In this document: positions 29,886 to 38,231 of the stretch, piece after piece
Layout of the letters: the number at the start of each line of letters is the position of its first letter
How positions within the stretch are numbered: position 1 is the stretch's first letter
Made by a program: the position numbers and the translations under genes
Origin: Candidatus Devosia symbiotica
Lineage (GTDB): Bacteria > Pseudomonadota > Alphaproteobacteria > Rhizobiales > Devosiaceae
Length of the DNA stretch: 62,299 bases
Assembly (NCBI GenBank): GCA_025050575.1
Contig: JALBVE010000002.1
Coordinates: 1 to 62,299, forward strand
Reading direction: 5' to 3'
The notes under the pieces: generated by a model
Told to the model about the DNA's origin: nothing
What the model saw: only the letters and a program-made list of their open reading frames with translations
Database searches by the model: none

Positions 29886-31327
29886 GCCATGTTGTCCTGC
29901 TCGCCAATGACGACGCCGCTATCCGCATGGTGCTTAATCAGGCGTTGACCCGTGCTGGTTACGAGGTGCGTCCGACCGGCAATATCTCCACAATGTGGAA
30001 CTGGGTTAGCCGTGGCGAAGGCGATATTCTGATCACCGATGTGGCGATGCCTGATGGCAATGCCTTTGAGGTTATGCCCAAGATCAAGAAACTGCGGCCC
30101 GATCTGCCGATGATCGTCATGAGCGCGCAGAATACCTTCATGACGGCTATTCGGGCCTCCGAAGTGGGAGCCTATGAATATCTACCCAAGCCATTCGACA
30201 TAACCGAGGTGCTTTCGGTGGTGGCGCGGGCGCTGGCTGATGCTAAAAAGCAGACCAATGCCGATCGCGCGGCCGAGGAACCTGGCGAAATTATGCCGCT
30301 AGTGGGGCGTTCAACGGCCATGCAGGACATCTACCGTGGGCTAGCGCGGCTAATGCAGACCGATCTGACGGTGATGATCACCGGTGAAAGCGGCACCGGC
30401 AAGGAATTGGTGGCGCGGGCGCTGCATGATTTTGGCAAGCGCCGCAACGGGCCATTTGTGGCCATCAACATGGCGGCAATTCCGCGCGACCTGATCGAGG
30501 CTGAGCTGTTCGGGCACGAAAAGGGCGCCTTTACCGGCGCCAATGCGCGTTCCTCGGGTCGGTTCGAACAGGCCGAGGGGGGAACGCTGTTCCTTGACGA
30601 AATCGGCGACATGCCGATGGATGCCCAGACCCGGCTGCTGCGTGTGTTGCAAGAAGGCGAATACACCATGGTGGGCGGACGTAGCTCGATCAAGACCAAT
30701 GTGCGCATTGTGGCGGCCACCCATCGTGATCTCAACCAGATGATCCGGCAGGGCCTGTTCCGCGAAGATCTTTATTACCGTCTCAACGTCGTGCCGATCC
30801 GACTGCCGCCCTTGCGCGAGCGGATTGACGATGTGAGCGACTTGGCGCTGCATTTCCTCAAGATAGCGCAGCGTGAAGGCGAGCCGGTGAAGTCGATTTC
30901 GCCGGAGGCCATCAAGCTGATGCAGAACTATTCCTGGCCGGGCAATGTGCGCGAGCTAGAAAATCTGGTGCGGCGATTGTCGGCGCTCTATGCCGATGAG
31001 AGCATTTCGGCCGAGATCGTGCAGAACGAGCTGAATATTGTGGAGCGTCCCTCTACGACCGATTCGATCAGGCCGATGGACGTGTCCATGGCAGTGGAAA
31101 CCCATGTCGAGCAGATATTGCGCGAATATGAGCCCAATCTGCCGCCGCCGGGACTGTATCAGCGGGTCATTGACCGGATTGAAGCCCCGCTGATTGCAAT
31201 GATGCTCAATGCCTGTGGGGGCAACCAGATCAAGACTGCAGACCTGTTGGGGCTTAATCGCAATACGCTGCGCAAGAAAATTCGCACGCACAGCATCGAG
31301 ATCGTCAAGCACAGCCGGCGGAACTAG
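29882..31327 (+). CDS. ntrC: Nitrogen assimilation response regulator NtrC
   Basis: A sigma-54 activator of 481 residues. It has a receiver (Asp10/Asp11, phospho-Asp53 in [13 protein letters not shown], Lys in YLPKPFD) and an AAA+ domain with Walker A GESGTGKE near 168 and the sigma-54 contact loop GAFTGA. A Fis-type helix-turn-helix lies at the C-terminus ([22 protein letters not shown]). The ATG overlaps the ancestral ntrB stop (ATGA). It looks fully functional although its partner kinase is broken, so control may come from NtrY or acetyl phosphate; that is inference. Confidence 0.94.
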   Translation: MSHVVLLANDDAAIRMVLNQALTRAGYEVRPTGNISTMWNWVSRGEGDILITDVAMPDGNAFEVMPKIKKLRPDLPMIVMSAQNTFMTAIRASEVGAYEYLPKPFDITEVLSVVARALADAKKQTNADRAAEEPGEIMPLVGRSTAMQDIYRGLARLMQTDLTVMITGESGTGKELVARALHDFGKRRNGPFVAINMAAIPRDLIEAELFGHEKGAFTGANARSSGRFEQAEGGTLFLDEIGDMPMDAQTRLLRVLQEGEYTMVGGRSSIKTNVRIVAATHRDLNQMIRQGLFREDLYYRLNVVPIRLPPLRERIDDVSDLALHFLKIAQREGEPVKSISPEAIKLMQNYSWPGNVRELENLVRRLSALYADESISAEIVQNELNIVERPSTTDSIRPMDVSMAVETHVEQILREYEPNLPPPGLYQRVIDRIEAPLIAMMLNACGGNQIKTADLLGLNRNTLRKKIRTHSIEIVKHSRRN

Positions 31328-31468
31328 GGCATAGCCGAGCAGTTGCCTGCCGGGACCGTCGAGCCTGGGCTATGAGCGTAATCGGCCGAAAACGCGCTAC
31401 CGGATTATCTCATCCCCGGGCGTCGGCCCTTCCTGCGGCGAAGCATAGCTCTACAGGCCTGACTACCT

Positions 31469-31493
31469 TAAATCGTTTCGCCGGAACGATTTA
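31469..31493. repeat. Palindromic hairpin between ntrC and ntrY
   Basis: Perfect 9-bp arms (taaatcgtt / aacgattta) enclose a 7-base centre (tcgccgg). No T-run follows, so it is not a classical terminator. It may be an intergenic palindromic repeat, an operator or an mRNA-stability hairpin. The rest of 31328-31584 shows no gene. Confidence 0.6.
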
Positions 31494-31605
31494 GCGCAAG
31501 ACGCCAGTCGTCAGCGTCACATTTTAGCAACATTTATCTTGAAGGGTCCGGTGAATTACGTCAGGCTCACCGCTCGCGCCCGAGATGGAGTGCCTGAGGG
31601 CACCT

Positions 31606-33942
31606 ATGAGTGAAATAACCACGATCGAGGACGGGCCAAGACAGGACAGCAGCGGCGATGCAGGCAAGAGGTCGCATGCGCCGCTGTTCAGCGTGCGCAA
31701 CAATGCGCCGCTGCGCGTTCTGGGCTTTGTGGTTGTTGTTGCCTCTGTATTGATGTCCTTGATCTCGTTCCTGATTTTGTCTGGAACGACCAATATAGAG
31801 CCGTCCACGACAGTGTGGACCGTTATCTGGATTGTCACCGGGGTACTGGTGCTGCTGGTGATCGCGCTAGTGGTCACCGAGGCGGCGCTGCTGTTCCAGG
31901 CGCGCATGCGCAAACAGGCCGGCGCAGGGCTGCAGATCCGCATGGTGACAATGTTTGCCCTGGTCGCAGCGATCCCGGCGGCCATTGTGGCGGTGGTGGC
32001 GACGATCGCGCTCAATCAGGGGCTTGATCAGTGGTTTAGCGAGCGGACCCGGGCCATGGTGGAGAGTTCTCGCCTGGTGGCGCGCTCCTATATGCTCGAG
32101 CATGCCCAGGTGCTGCGCGACGACATCATCTGGACGGCGACCGAGCTTGAACAGGCCAAGACCACTTATGAAACGGACCCAGAACGGTTTCAGGGCATCC
32201 TTACGGCCTTGGCGGTGACGCGATCGTTGCCGTTTACCTCGCTGGTCAACAGCAAGGGCGAGACTCTGGTACGCGCGCAGATTGCAGTGCAGGGCGCCTA
32301 TCCAAAATTGCCCGATGGAATCACCGCGGGGCTGGTCGAGGGGATCCCGGCCGCTATTGCGCCTGGGCGGGTCAATCTTGTTGGATCGGTGATCAAGCTG
32401 CGCGAGTATAACGATACCTATTTATTTGTGGCGCGGCCGGTGGAAGCCGAAGTGCTCGAATATATGCGCCTGACCGACGAGAACATTACCGAATACCGAC
32501 AATATGCTTCCAGCCGGTTGGTGTTCCAAATCACCTTCACCATCATGTATGTCGGGCTTGCCGTGGTGCTGCTGCTGGCGGCGCTGTGGATCGGTATCGC
32601 GTTGGCGAACCGTTTCGTCGATCCGATCCGAAACCTGATGATCGCCTCGACGCGCGTTCGCGGTGGCGACCTGGACGTGCAGGTTCCAGTCGAGGAAGGG
32701 AAGGGCGATCTGAGCGATTTGTCGAATGGCTTCAACCGCATGATCCAGCAGCTCAAACATCAGCGCGAAGCCCTGCTAGCAGCCAATGAGATAAATGAGA
32801 AGCGTCGCCAGTTTACCGAGGCTGTGGTGGAAGGTGTGTCGGCGGGCATTATCGGGCTGGACCCGTTCGGTACGGTAACGCTAGTCAATGCGCGCGCCTG
32901 CGAGATGCTGGGTCGCGACGAAATCGGGCTGATGGGCGAGCGCATCGAAGTGGCCATGCCGCAATTGGCACCCATTCTCGAGCGAGCTCGTTCGGCGCGA
33001 CGGGGACAGGTGCGCGATCAGATCCAGCTGGGCAATGAAACCGATCGACGGACCTATCAGGTGCAATTGACCCGTGAGGGGTCGATTACCGAATCCAAGG
33101 GCTATGTGCTGACATTTGACGACATCACTGATCTTGAATCGGCGCAGCGCACCAGTGTCTGGGCCGACGTCGCACGACGCATTGCCCATGAGATCAAGAA
33201 CCCGCTGACGCCGATCCAGCTGTCTGCCGAACGGCTGCGCCGCCGCTATGGTTCCAAGCTCGAAGACGATCGCGAAGTGTTCGACAAATGCATCAATACC
33301 ATCGTGCGCCAGGTCGGTGATATCGGCCGAATGGTCGATGAGTTCTCGGCTTTTGCGCGCATGCCCGAAGCGGCACCGGAAATATCGGACCTTTCCGATA
33401 CGATGCGCCAGGCAGTGTTTCTGGAAAGTGTGCGGCTGCCTGAAATCACTATTGTTACCACGCTACCCGATGAGCCGATCTACGCCTGGTGCGATAACCG
33501 GCTGATTTCGCAGTCACTGACCAATCTGATCAAGAACGCCGTCGAGGCTTTCGAGCAGATCGATCGCAGCGAAGACCTGCATCCAACCATCACGGTGGAC
33601 GGCCATATCGAAGGCAATCATGCGCGCATTTCGGTGTCGGACAATGGCAAGGGGTGGCCCAAGGAGAACCGGCAGCGTCTGCTTGAACCCTATATGACCA
33701 CGCGGGAAAAGGGCACAGGGCTGGGCCTAGCCATCGTCGCTAAAATCATCGAACAGCATGGCGGTATCGTTGAGCTGATCGATGCGGAGCCCGATCCCAC
33801 TGGGCGGATCGGCGCTTGCGTGACATTCACATTGCCTTTGCAATCTCCCATCAAGACGTCGGTGGCAGAAGAGGTGGCTGATTTGCCCACCCAAACTACC
33901 CAACAGGAGGAGTCGCTCAAGTCAGCGGCAGTTCACAATTAA
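31606..33942 (+). CDS. ntrY: Nitrogen regulation sensor kinase NtrY
   Basis: A membrane histidine kinase of 778 residues. It has two N-terminal helices (VLGFVVVVASVLMSLISFLIL, WIVTGVLVLLVIALVV), a further helix (VTMFALVAAIPAAIVAVVATI), a periplasmic domain, a helix near 320 (FTIMYVGLAVVLLLAALWIGIAL), a HAMP domain, a PAS domain (GVSAGIIGLDPFGTVTLVN), the H-box IAHEIKNPLTPIQ and a complete HATPase (NLIKNAVEAFE, SDNGKG, GTGLGLAIVAKII). ATG 31606 has a gaggg ribosome site; ATG 31585 upstream has none. It pairs with NtrX and overlaps it by 1 bp. Confidence 0.94.
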   Translation: MSEITTIEDGPRQDSSGDAGKRSHAPLFSVRNNAPLRVLGFVVVVASVLMSLISFLILSGTTNIEPSTTVWTVIWIVTGVLVLLVIALVVTEAALLFQARMRKQAGAGLQIRMVTMFALVAAIPAAIVAVVATIALNQGLDQWFSERTRAMVESSRLVARSYMLEHAQVLRDDIIWTATELEQAKTTYETDPERFQGILTALAVTRSLPFTSLVNSKGETLVRAQIAVQGAYPKLPDGITAGLVEGIPAAIAPGRVNLVGSVIKLREYNDTYLFVARPVEAEVLEYMRLTDENITEYRQYASSRLVFQITFTIMYVGLAVVLLLAALWIGIALANRFVDPIRNLMIASTRVRGGDLDVQVPVEEGKGDLSDLSNGFNRMIQQLKHQREALLAANEINEKRRQFTEAVVEGVSAGIIGLDPFGTVTLVNARACEMLGRDEIGLMGERIEVAMPQLAPILERARSARRGQVRDQIQLGNETDRRTYQVQLTREGSITESKGYVLTFDDITDLESAQRTSVWADVARRIAHEIKNPLTPIQLSAERLRRRYGSKLEDDREVFDKCINTIVRQVGDIGRMVDEFSAFARMPEAAPEISDLSDTMRQAVFLESVRLPEITIVTTLPDEPIYAWCDNRLISQSLTNLIKNAVEAFEQIDRSEDLHPTITVDGHIEGNHARISVSDNGKGWPKENRQRLLEPYMTTREKGTGLGLAIVAKIIEQHGGIVELIDAEPDPTGRIGACVTFTLPLQSPIKTSVAEEVADLPTQTTQQEESLKSAAVHN

Positions 33943-35324
33943 TGGCACTCGATATTCTGATCATTGACGACGAAGACGACATCCGCGGCCTGATTGCCGG
34001 CATTTTGGAGGATGAGGGCTACGAAGCCCGTCAGGCCTATGATGCTGATAGTGGATTGAACGAGATTGCGCGACGGCGGCCCAGCCTGGTGTTTCTGGAC
34101 ATCTGGATGCAGGGGTCGCGGCTGGATGGGCTGCAATTGCTCGACGTGTTTCAGAGCCAGCATCCAGATATGCCGGTGGTTATGATATCGGGACACGGCA
34201 ATGTCGAGACTGCAGTCTCAGCCATTCGCCGCGGCGCCTATGACTATATCGAAAAGCCCTTTAAAATTGACCGTTTGCTGCACATTACCCAGCGGGCGAT
34301 GGAGGTGACACGGCTGCGCAATGAGGTAGCCGAACTCAAAGAACGCTCTGCCAGCAAAAACATCGATATGGTGGGCACATCGGCGGCGCTGCAGGCCGTC
34401 AAAGCCATTATCGAGAAGTCAGCACCAACCAATTCACGAATCTTCATTTCTGGTCCGTCTGGTGCCGGCAAGGGGTTGGTGGCGCGCATGATCCATCAGC
34501 GCAGCCCACGGGCCGATTCGCCGTTTGTCGAGATCAATGCCTCGCTCTACGCGCCCGAGGAAGTCTCGGTCGTGTTGTTTGGGCGCGAAGTGCGCGAAAA
34601 GAGCGGCATTCTCAAGGTGGAGGTCGGCGCGCTTGAAAAGGCGCATGGCGGAACGCTCTACCTGTCAGAGGTGACAACGCTGCCAGTGGCAACCCAGGCG
34701 GTGCTGCTGCGCACGCTGGTGGAGAACCGGTTCAATCGCGCGGGTGGCGCCCAGGCGGTGCCGATCGACGTGCGTATCATTGCTTCGAGTTCGCAGAATG
34801 TGGCGGCCCGGGTGAAGAGCGGCGAGTTCCGGTCGGATCTGTTCCACCGATTGTCGATCGTGCCGCTGCTGCTGAGCCCGCTCAAGGAGCGACGCGAAGA
34901 CGTGCCACCCTTGGTTATTGGCTTCATTGAGCAGGTGGCGCGGATGCACAATTTGCAACGCCTGAGCATGGGCGATGATGCCATGGCGGTGCTGCAGGCG
35001 CAGGAATGGCCGGGCAACGCACGACAATTGCGCAACTCCATCGAGCGCCTTCTGATCCTGATGAAGGATCAGCAGCCTGCCGATGGCGTGATCACCGCTG
35101 CCATGCTGCCTTCCGATATTGGTGAGGTGTTGCCTACAGTAGGGGATACCGACACGTCGGCCCATTTGATGAGCCTGCCCCTGCGGGACGCACGCGAGGT
35201 GTTCGAGCGGCAATATCTGCTAGCCCAGATCGAACGATTTGGCGGCAATATCTCCAAGACCGCCGAATTTGTAGGCATGGAACGCAGCGCATTGCACCGC
35301 AAGATCAAATCATTGGGATTGTAG
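33942..35324 (+). CDS. ntrX: Nitrogen/redox response regulator NtrX
   Basis: A 460-residue regulator with a receiver (acidic DDED at 9-12, phospho-Asp53 in LVFLDIWM, KPFKIDRL), an AAA+ domain with Walker A GPSGAGKG, and a Fis-type HTH (GGNISKTAEFVGMERSALHRKI). The GAFTGA loop of NtrC is absent; the matching region reads FGREVREKSGILKVEVG. Rhizobial NtrX proteins are known to vary there, which suggests a regulator that need not activate sigma-54. The start codon overlaps the ntrY stop (TAATG). Confidence 0.93.
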   Translation: MALDILIIDDEDDIRGLIAGILEDEGYEARQAYDADSGLNEIARRRPSLVFLDIWMQGSRLDGLQLLDVFQSQHPDMPVVMISGHGNVETAVSAIRRGAYDYIEKPFKIDRLLHITQRAMEVTRLRNEVAELKERSASKNIDMVGTSAALQAVKAIIEKSAPTNSRIFISGPSGAGKGLVARMIHQRSPRADSPFVEINASLYAPEEVSVVLFGREVREKSGILKVEVGALEKAHGGTLYLSEVTTLPVATQAVLLRTLVENRFNRAGGAQAVPIDVRIIASSSQNVAARVKSGEFRSDLFHRLSIVPLLLSPLKERREDVPPLVIGFIEQVARMHNLQRLSMGDDAMAVLQAQEWPGNARQLRNSIERLLILMKDQQPADGVITAAMLPSDIGEVLPTVGDTDTSAHLMSLPLRDAREVFERQYLLAQIERFGGNISKTAEFVGMERSALHRKIKSLGL

Positions 35325-35347
35325 TGAGACGTACAATCTTAATGCGC

Positions 35348-35362
35348 TGGCATGCACTTGGC
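35348..35362 (+). promoter_or_regulatory. Sigma-54-like -24/-12 element between ntrX and hfq
   Basis: TGGCATGcactTGGC matches the TGGCACG-N4-TTGC consensus at nine of eleven fixed positions, with GG and GC in correct spacing. It lies about 145 bp before the hfq start. It could be chance. Confidence 0.35.
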
Positions 35363-35485
35363 GCGGGTAGGCACGAAATTGGTTTTGTGCCATAGTACTT
35401 AATGTGTGATGAATGCACACTGGGCGGACCGGGCGGCAGTCCGAAGCCGGCAGGTGAGCAAGCACAACGACAACAGCGACAGGCA

Positions 35486-35764
35486 ATGCCGCGAATTAGA
35501 GGCCTCAATGCCCAGCGAAAAACAGCAAAATCTTCAAGACTCCAAAATCTTCAAGACTCCTTTCTCAATTACATCCGCAAGCAAAAGGTGCCAGTCACAA
35601 TCTTCCTCGTGAATGGTGTCAAATTGCAGGGCGTGATCACCTGGTTTGACAATTTCTGCCTTTTGCTGCGCCGCGATGCGCAGTCGCAGTTGGTCTACAA
35701 GCATGCCATTTCGACTATCATGCCAGGCGCGCCGATCCAGTTGTTCGATCCCGAGCAGAACTAA
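35486..35764 (+). CDS. hfq: RNA chaperone Hfq with a frame-disrupted N-terminus
   Basis: Hfq is the hexameric Sm-like chaperone of small RNAs. The body from [19 protein letters not shown] through [16 protein letters not shown] to [17 protein letters not shown] is intact, with Sm1 and the KH-type YKHA Sm2 motif. The natural start is ATG 35508 ([12 protein letters not shown]), but a 17-bp tandem duplication at 35527-35560 throws this start out of frame. The open frame of the body can be entered from ATG 35486 ([20 protein letters not shown]), giving a 92-residue protein with a novel 20-residue basic leader. Whether it is translated is unknown. Without that start hfq would be a pseudogene. Confidence 0.75.
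   Translation: MPRIRGLNAQRKTAKSSRLQNLQDSFLNYIRKQKVPVTIFLVNGVKLQGVITWFDNFCLLLRRDAQSQLVYKHAISTIMPGAPIQLFDPEQN
35527..35560 (+). repeat. hfq: 17-bp tandem duplication at the hfq start
   Basis: aaaatcttcaagactcc occurs twice without mismatch (35527-35543 and 35544-35560). Removing one copy restores the standard Hfq start [19 protein letters not shown]. Confidence 0.95.
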
Positions 35765-35785
35765 AACAGCGACTAACGAGTTTTC

Positions 35786-35865
35786 ATGAGCGAATTCGAC
35801 AACGGAGTCGTGCGACCAGCTCTTTCGCGTCGGCATCGTTGTGCTCGATTGAAGCGCGCTAGGCC
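35786..35865 (+). pseudogene. hflX: HflX GTPase, N-terminal stub
   Basis: Directly after hfq, where hflX normally sits, ATG 35786 reads MSEFDNGVVRPAL, then in a shifted frame FRVGIVVL, then in the first frame again LKRARP. This is like the N-terminus of alphaproteobacterial HflX (GVVRPALxRVGIVVPVLKRAR). It ends within 80 bp. The matching central part of hflX lies inverted 0.5 kb downstream. The stub is short, so the call rests on position as much as sequence. Confidence 0.5.
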
Positions 35866-35886
35866 GATAGTTCCATAATATATATT

Positions 35887-36261
35887 ATGCGAAGTGACGA
35901 TGTGCCTCGGGCTCTACCCGCCCTCGCCCGCGCCAAAAAACTCATCAAGCGTGCAGCCAAGGTCGGTTTCGACTGGCCCGACTTTGTCGCGGTCAAGCCC
36001 AAGGTCGAAGAAGAACTGGCAGAAGTCGTCGAGGCCCAGAACTGCTGCGGTTCACGAGGAGATTGGTGACCTGCTGTTCGCTGTTGCCAATCTGGCGCGT
36101 AAGGCGGGCATCGATGCCAAAGGTGCGCTGCGCGATGCCAATTTCAAGTTTCAAGTTTAGTCGAAGACCGCTGTTGGCAGGAAGCTATTGCGCCCGCCGA
36201 TGCCGGTCTTGATCGCCTTGACGGCTATTGGAACGAGATCAGAGCGTTAGACAAGGCCTAA
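35887..36261 (+). pseudogene. mazG: MazG nucleoside-triphosphate pyrophosphohydrolase, C-terminal remnant
   Basis: MazG hydrolyses aberrant NTPs. The remnant begins in the second MazG domain ([20 protein letters not shown], then [15 protein letters not shown]). It shifts frame near 36040, continues [22 protein letters not shown] with metal-binding EExxD-type residues, stops at TAG near 36160, and ends in another frame with LDGYWNEIRALDKA at TAA 36259-36261. The N-terminal half is gone. hfq-hflX-mazG is the usual order. Confidence 0.8.
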
Positions 36262-36304
36262 GTGTCCCAGCTATCGATCTGGCCGTTGAAGCGCTCCAGG
36301 AATC

Positions 36305-36845
36305 CCGTCTTATGCCGAGACTCAACCCGCATCACACTGAATCAACGCATTGAACAGGCTCGATTTTCCCGTATTAGTATAGCCAACCAGGGCGATAATG
36401 GGTGTACCAGCTCCGCTGGGCGCGGTGCTGAATGCGGGTCTTTTTGACCTTCTCCAGACAATCCTCAAGCAGCACGATGCGATCCATGATCTGGCGCCAG
36501 TCGCTTTCGATCTGGGTTTCGCCTGGACTGCCCATAAAAAGCCGCTGCCGCTACTGCCACTGGGCCAGTTCAACCTGCAGCATGCCTTCGTATGTGACCG
36601 CCTGGTCGCTGAAAATCTCTAGGATCAACCCGGTCCGGTCCAGCACCTGGACACCGGTTTCAGTCTCAAGATTGCGCTGCTGGATGGCCGTCAACTGAGC
36701 GTCAACCAACAGCAGATCAATCAGCTCGGCCTTGATGCATGCGGCCAGCGTCTCGATGTGGTCACCGCCAATGAAGGTCACCGGCTTGATTTCGTGAACC
36801 TTGATCACCTCTGAAAAGGTGATGATCAGAGCCGGTTTTTCCGGC
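36305..36845 (-). pseudogene. hflX: HflX GTPase, central part, inverted relative to the cluster
   Basis: On the minus strand from 36845 the frame reads VIKVHEIKPVTFIGGDHIE, LIDLLLVDAQLTAIQQRNLE, TGVQVLDRTGLILEIFSD and QVELAQWQ, then a stop. In other frames it continues GSPGETQIESDWRQIMDRI, LEKVKKTRIQHRA and the G1 loop LVGYTNTGKSSLFN, where the fragment ends. It holds the HflX N-domain and the P-loop only; G2-G4 are missing. All neighbours that belong with it are on the plus strand, so this piece has been inverted. Confidence 0.8.
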
Positions 36846-36865
36846 CGAGCAGTTCCCTACCCCAA

Positions 36866-37212
36866 AGACGGAAATTGTGGGACGTCACTGGGATCCCCGA
36901 AATCGGGGCGGGTGACGATCTGGTTGCGTTGATCGCACAGGCGGTCATGGCGCGGGCCCAGGATGATGCAGAAGCGGCAATGCAGGACAGCCACATTCTT
37001 GTGGTCACCAGTAAAATCGTTTCCAAGGCAGAAGGTTAGCAGTTTCCGGCCGGCGATCGCGACAAGGTCATTGGTCTCAAAACCGTGCGGGTAGTAGCCG
37101 AACGAGTCCATCCGGACACGGTCAAGGCGACGGCCATGATGATGGAGGTTCTTGGACTCGACAATGTCATGGGGGATTGCGACCTGGAATTTCGTGGTAT
37201 AAAAGAAGAGGC
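36866..37212 (+). pseudogene. F420-0:gamma-glutamyl ligase (CofE-like), broken
   Basis: CofE adds glutamates to coenzyme F420. The remnant reads LWDVTGIPEIGAGDDLVALI, DSHILVVTSKIVSKAEG and then TAG at 37037, and continues KVIGLKTVRVVAERVHPDTVKA and MMMEVLGLDNV before the similarity ends. This corresponds to the first third of the enzyme. It is a nonsense-interrupted, 3'-truncated remnant. Other F420 genes are not in the window. Confidence 0.6.
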
Positions 37213-37239
37213 TGCTGGCAGAGAACCCGAGCACCAGTC

Positions 37240-37349
37240 AATTCGATGTCGCGGCAGGCATTATCCAGTTCAACATCTATCTCGACAGCGGCGACGAGGA
37301 AGAGATCATTGCCGGCTATGGCCGGCACGTGATTCCGACTGTTCACTAG
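37240..37349 (+). pseudogene. Possible C-terminal scrap of a luciferase-like (LLM) oxidoreductase
   Basis: FDVAAGIIQFNIYLDSGDEE and IIAGYGRHVIPTVH end at TAG 37347-37349. The pattern is like the last strand and helix of LLM-class enzymes, many of which use F420, which would fit the CofE remnant beside it. Too short for certainty. Confidence 0.25.
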
Positions 37350-37369
37350 GAGAGCGGCCGCGCTGTTTA

Positions 37370-37384
37370 CCCCCTTGAGGGGGC
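37370..37384. terminator. Hairpin ccccc-ttga-ggggg
   Basis: Perfect five-base GC stem with loop ttga between the CofE/LLM remnants and the convergent MBL hydrolase gene, without a strong T-run on either strand. A related C/G-rich palindrome occurs at 62253-62266. Confidence 0.45.
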
Positions 37385-37391
37385 AGTAGCT

Positions 37392-38228
37392 CTACTTGTT
37401 CAGAATTGTCCCGGTCATCACATCGATCCGCATGCCATCAAATGCCGGCGTTACATGCGCCGGCGTTTCGGTTTCTAGACGTGTGTAGTCGAGATCGATA
37501 TGCATGTCGGTCAACACAGCTTGGCGCGGGGCAAAGCGGTCAATCCAAGCGAGCGTTTTGGGCAGGCTGAGGTGGCTGGGATGAGGCGTGGGCCGGAGCG
37601 CGTCAATAATCCACAGGTCGAGGCCGGAAATAGCGTCAAAAGACGATCCCGGAAAATCCGACAGGTCGCAGGAATAGGCGAGACCCGCAATGCGAAAGCC
37701 GAGCGAAGTGATGCTGCCATGTTCCTGTTCGAACACGGTAATATTCAACCGCCCGCCCGGACCGTCGATGCTCAGCACATCGCCGGCTTCGATGCTATGG
37801 GCCTCTAATATGGGTGGATAGTCGCTGCTCGCGAGACTTTCAAAGCAATAGCCAAATGCTTCGCGCATACGGGTGCCGGTTTGCTCTGAGAAGTAAACAT
37901 CGACTCGCTTGCGATTATGCAGCGCTAGCACACGCAGATCATCAATGCCGTGGGTGTGGTCGGCATGTTCGTGCGTGTAGAGCACTGCATCGATGTGATC
38001 GACCTTTGCGTCGAGCAATTGTTCGCGCAGGTCACAGCCGGTGTCGATCAGGATTCGGGTTGGCTGCTCGTTGCCGACGGACCAGCCCTCAATCAGTAGC
38101 GCACAGCGGCGGCGGCGGTTGCGTGGCTCATCAGGATCGCAGGCACCCCATTCATTGCCAATGCGCGGTACGCCGCCTGATGAGCCGCAGCCTAGTATGG
38201 TGGCGATAATCCTGTTGGCGACCGGCAT
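37392..38228 (-). CDS. MBL-fold metallo-hydrolase (PhnP-like)
   Basis: A 278-residue metallo-beta-lactamase-fold hydrolase with the dinuclear metal motif THEHADH (85-91), upstream strands ILGCGSSGGVPRIGN and ILIDTGCDL, and later ligands in YSCDLSD and LTDMHIDLDY. It resembles the PhnP cyclic-phosphodiesterase branch. The gene follows tatD by 3 bp in a metG-tatD-MBL unit that is conserved in Rhizobiales. The exact substrate is unknown. Confidence 0.85.
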   Translation of the reverse strand: MPVANRIIATILGCGSSGGVPRIGNEWGACDPDEPRNRRRRCALLIEGWSVGNEQPTRILIDTGCDLREQLLDAKVDHIDAVLYTHEHADHTHGIDDLRVLALHNRKRVDVYFSEQTGTRMREAFGYCFESLASSDYPPILEAHSIEAGDVLSIDGPGGRLNITVFEQEHGSITSLGFRIAGLAYSCDLSDFPGSSFDAISGLDLWIIDALRPTPHPSHLSLPKTLAWIDRFAPRQAVLTDMHIDLDYTRLETETPAHVTPAFDGMRIDVMTGTILNK

Positions 38229-38231
38229 GGG

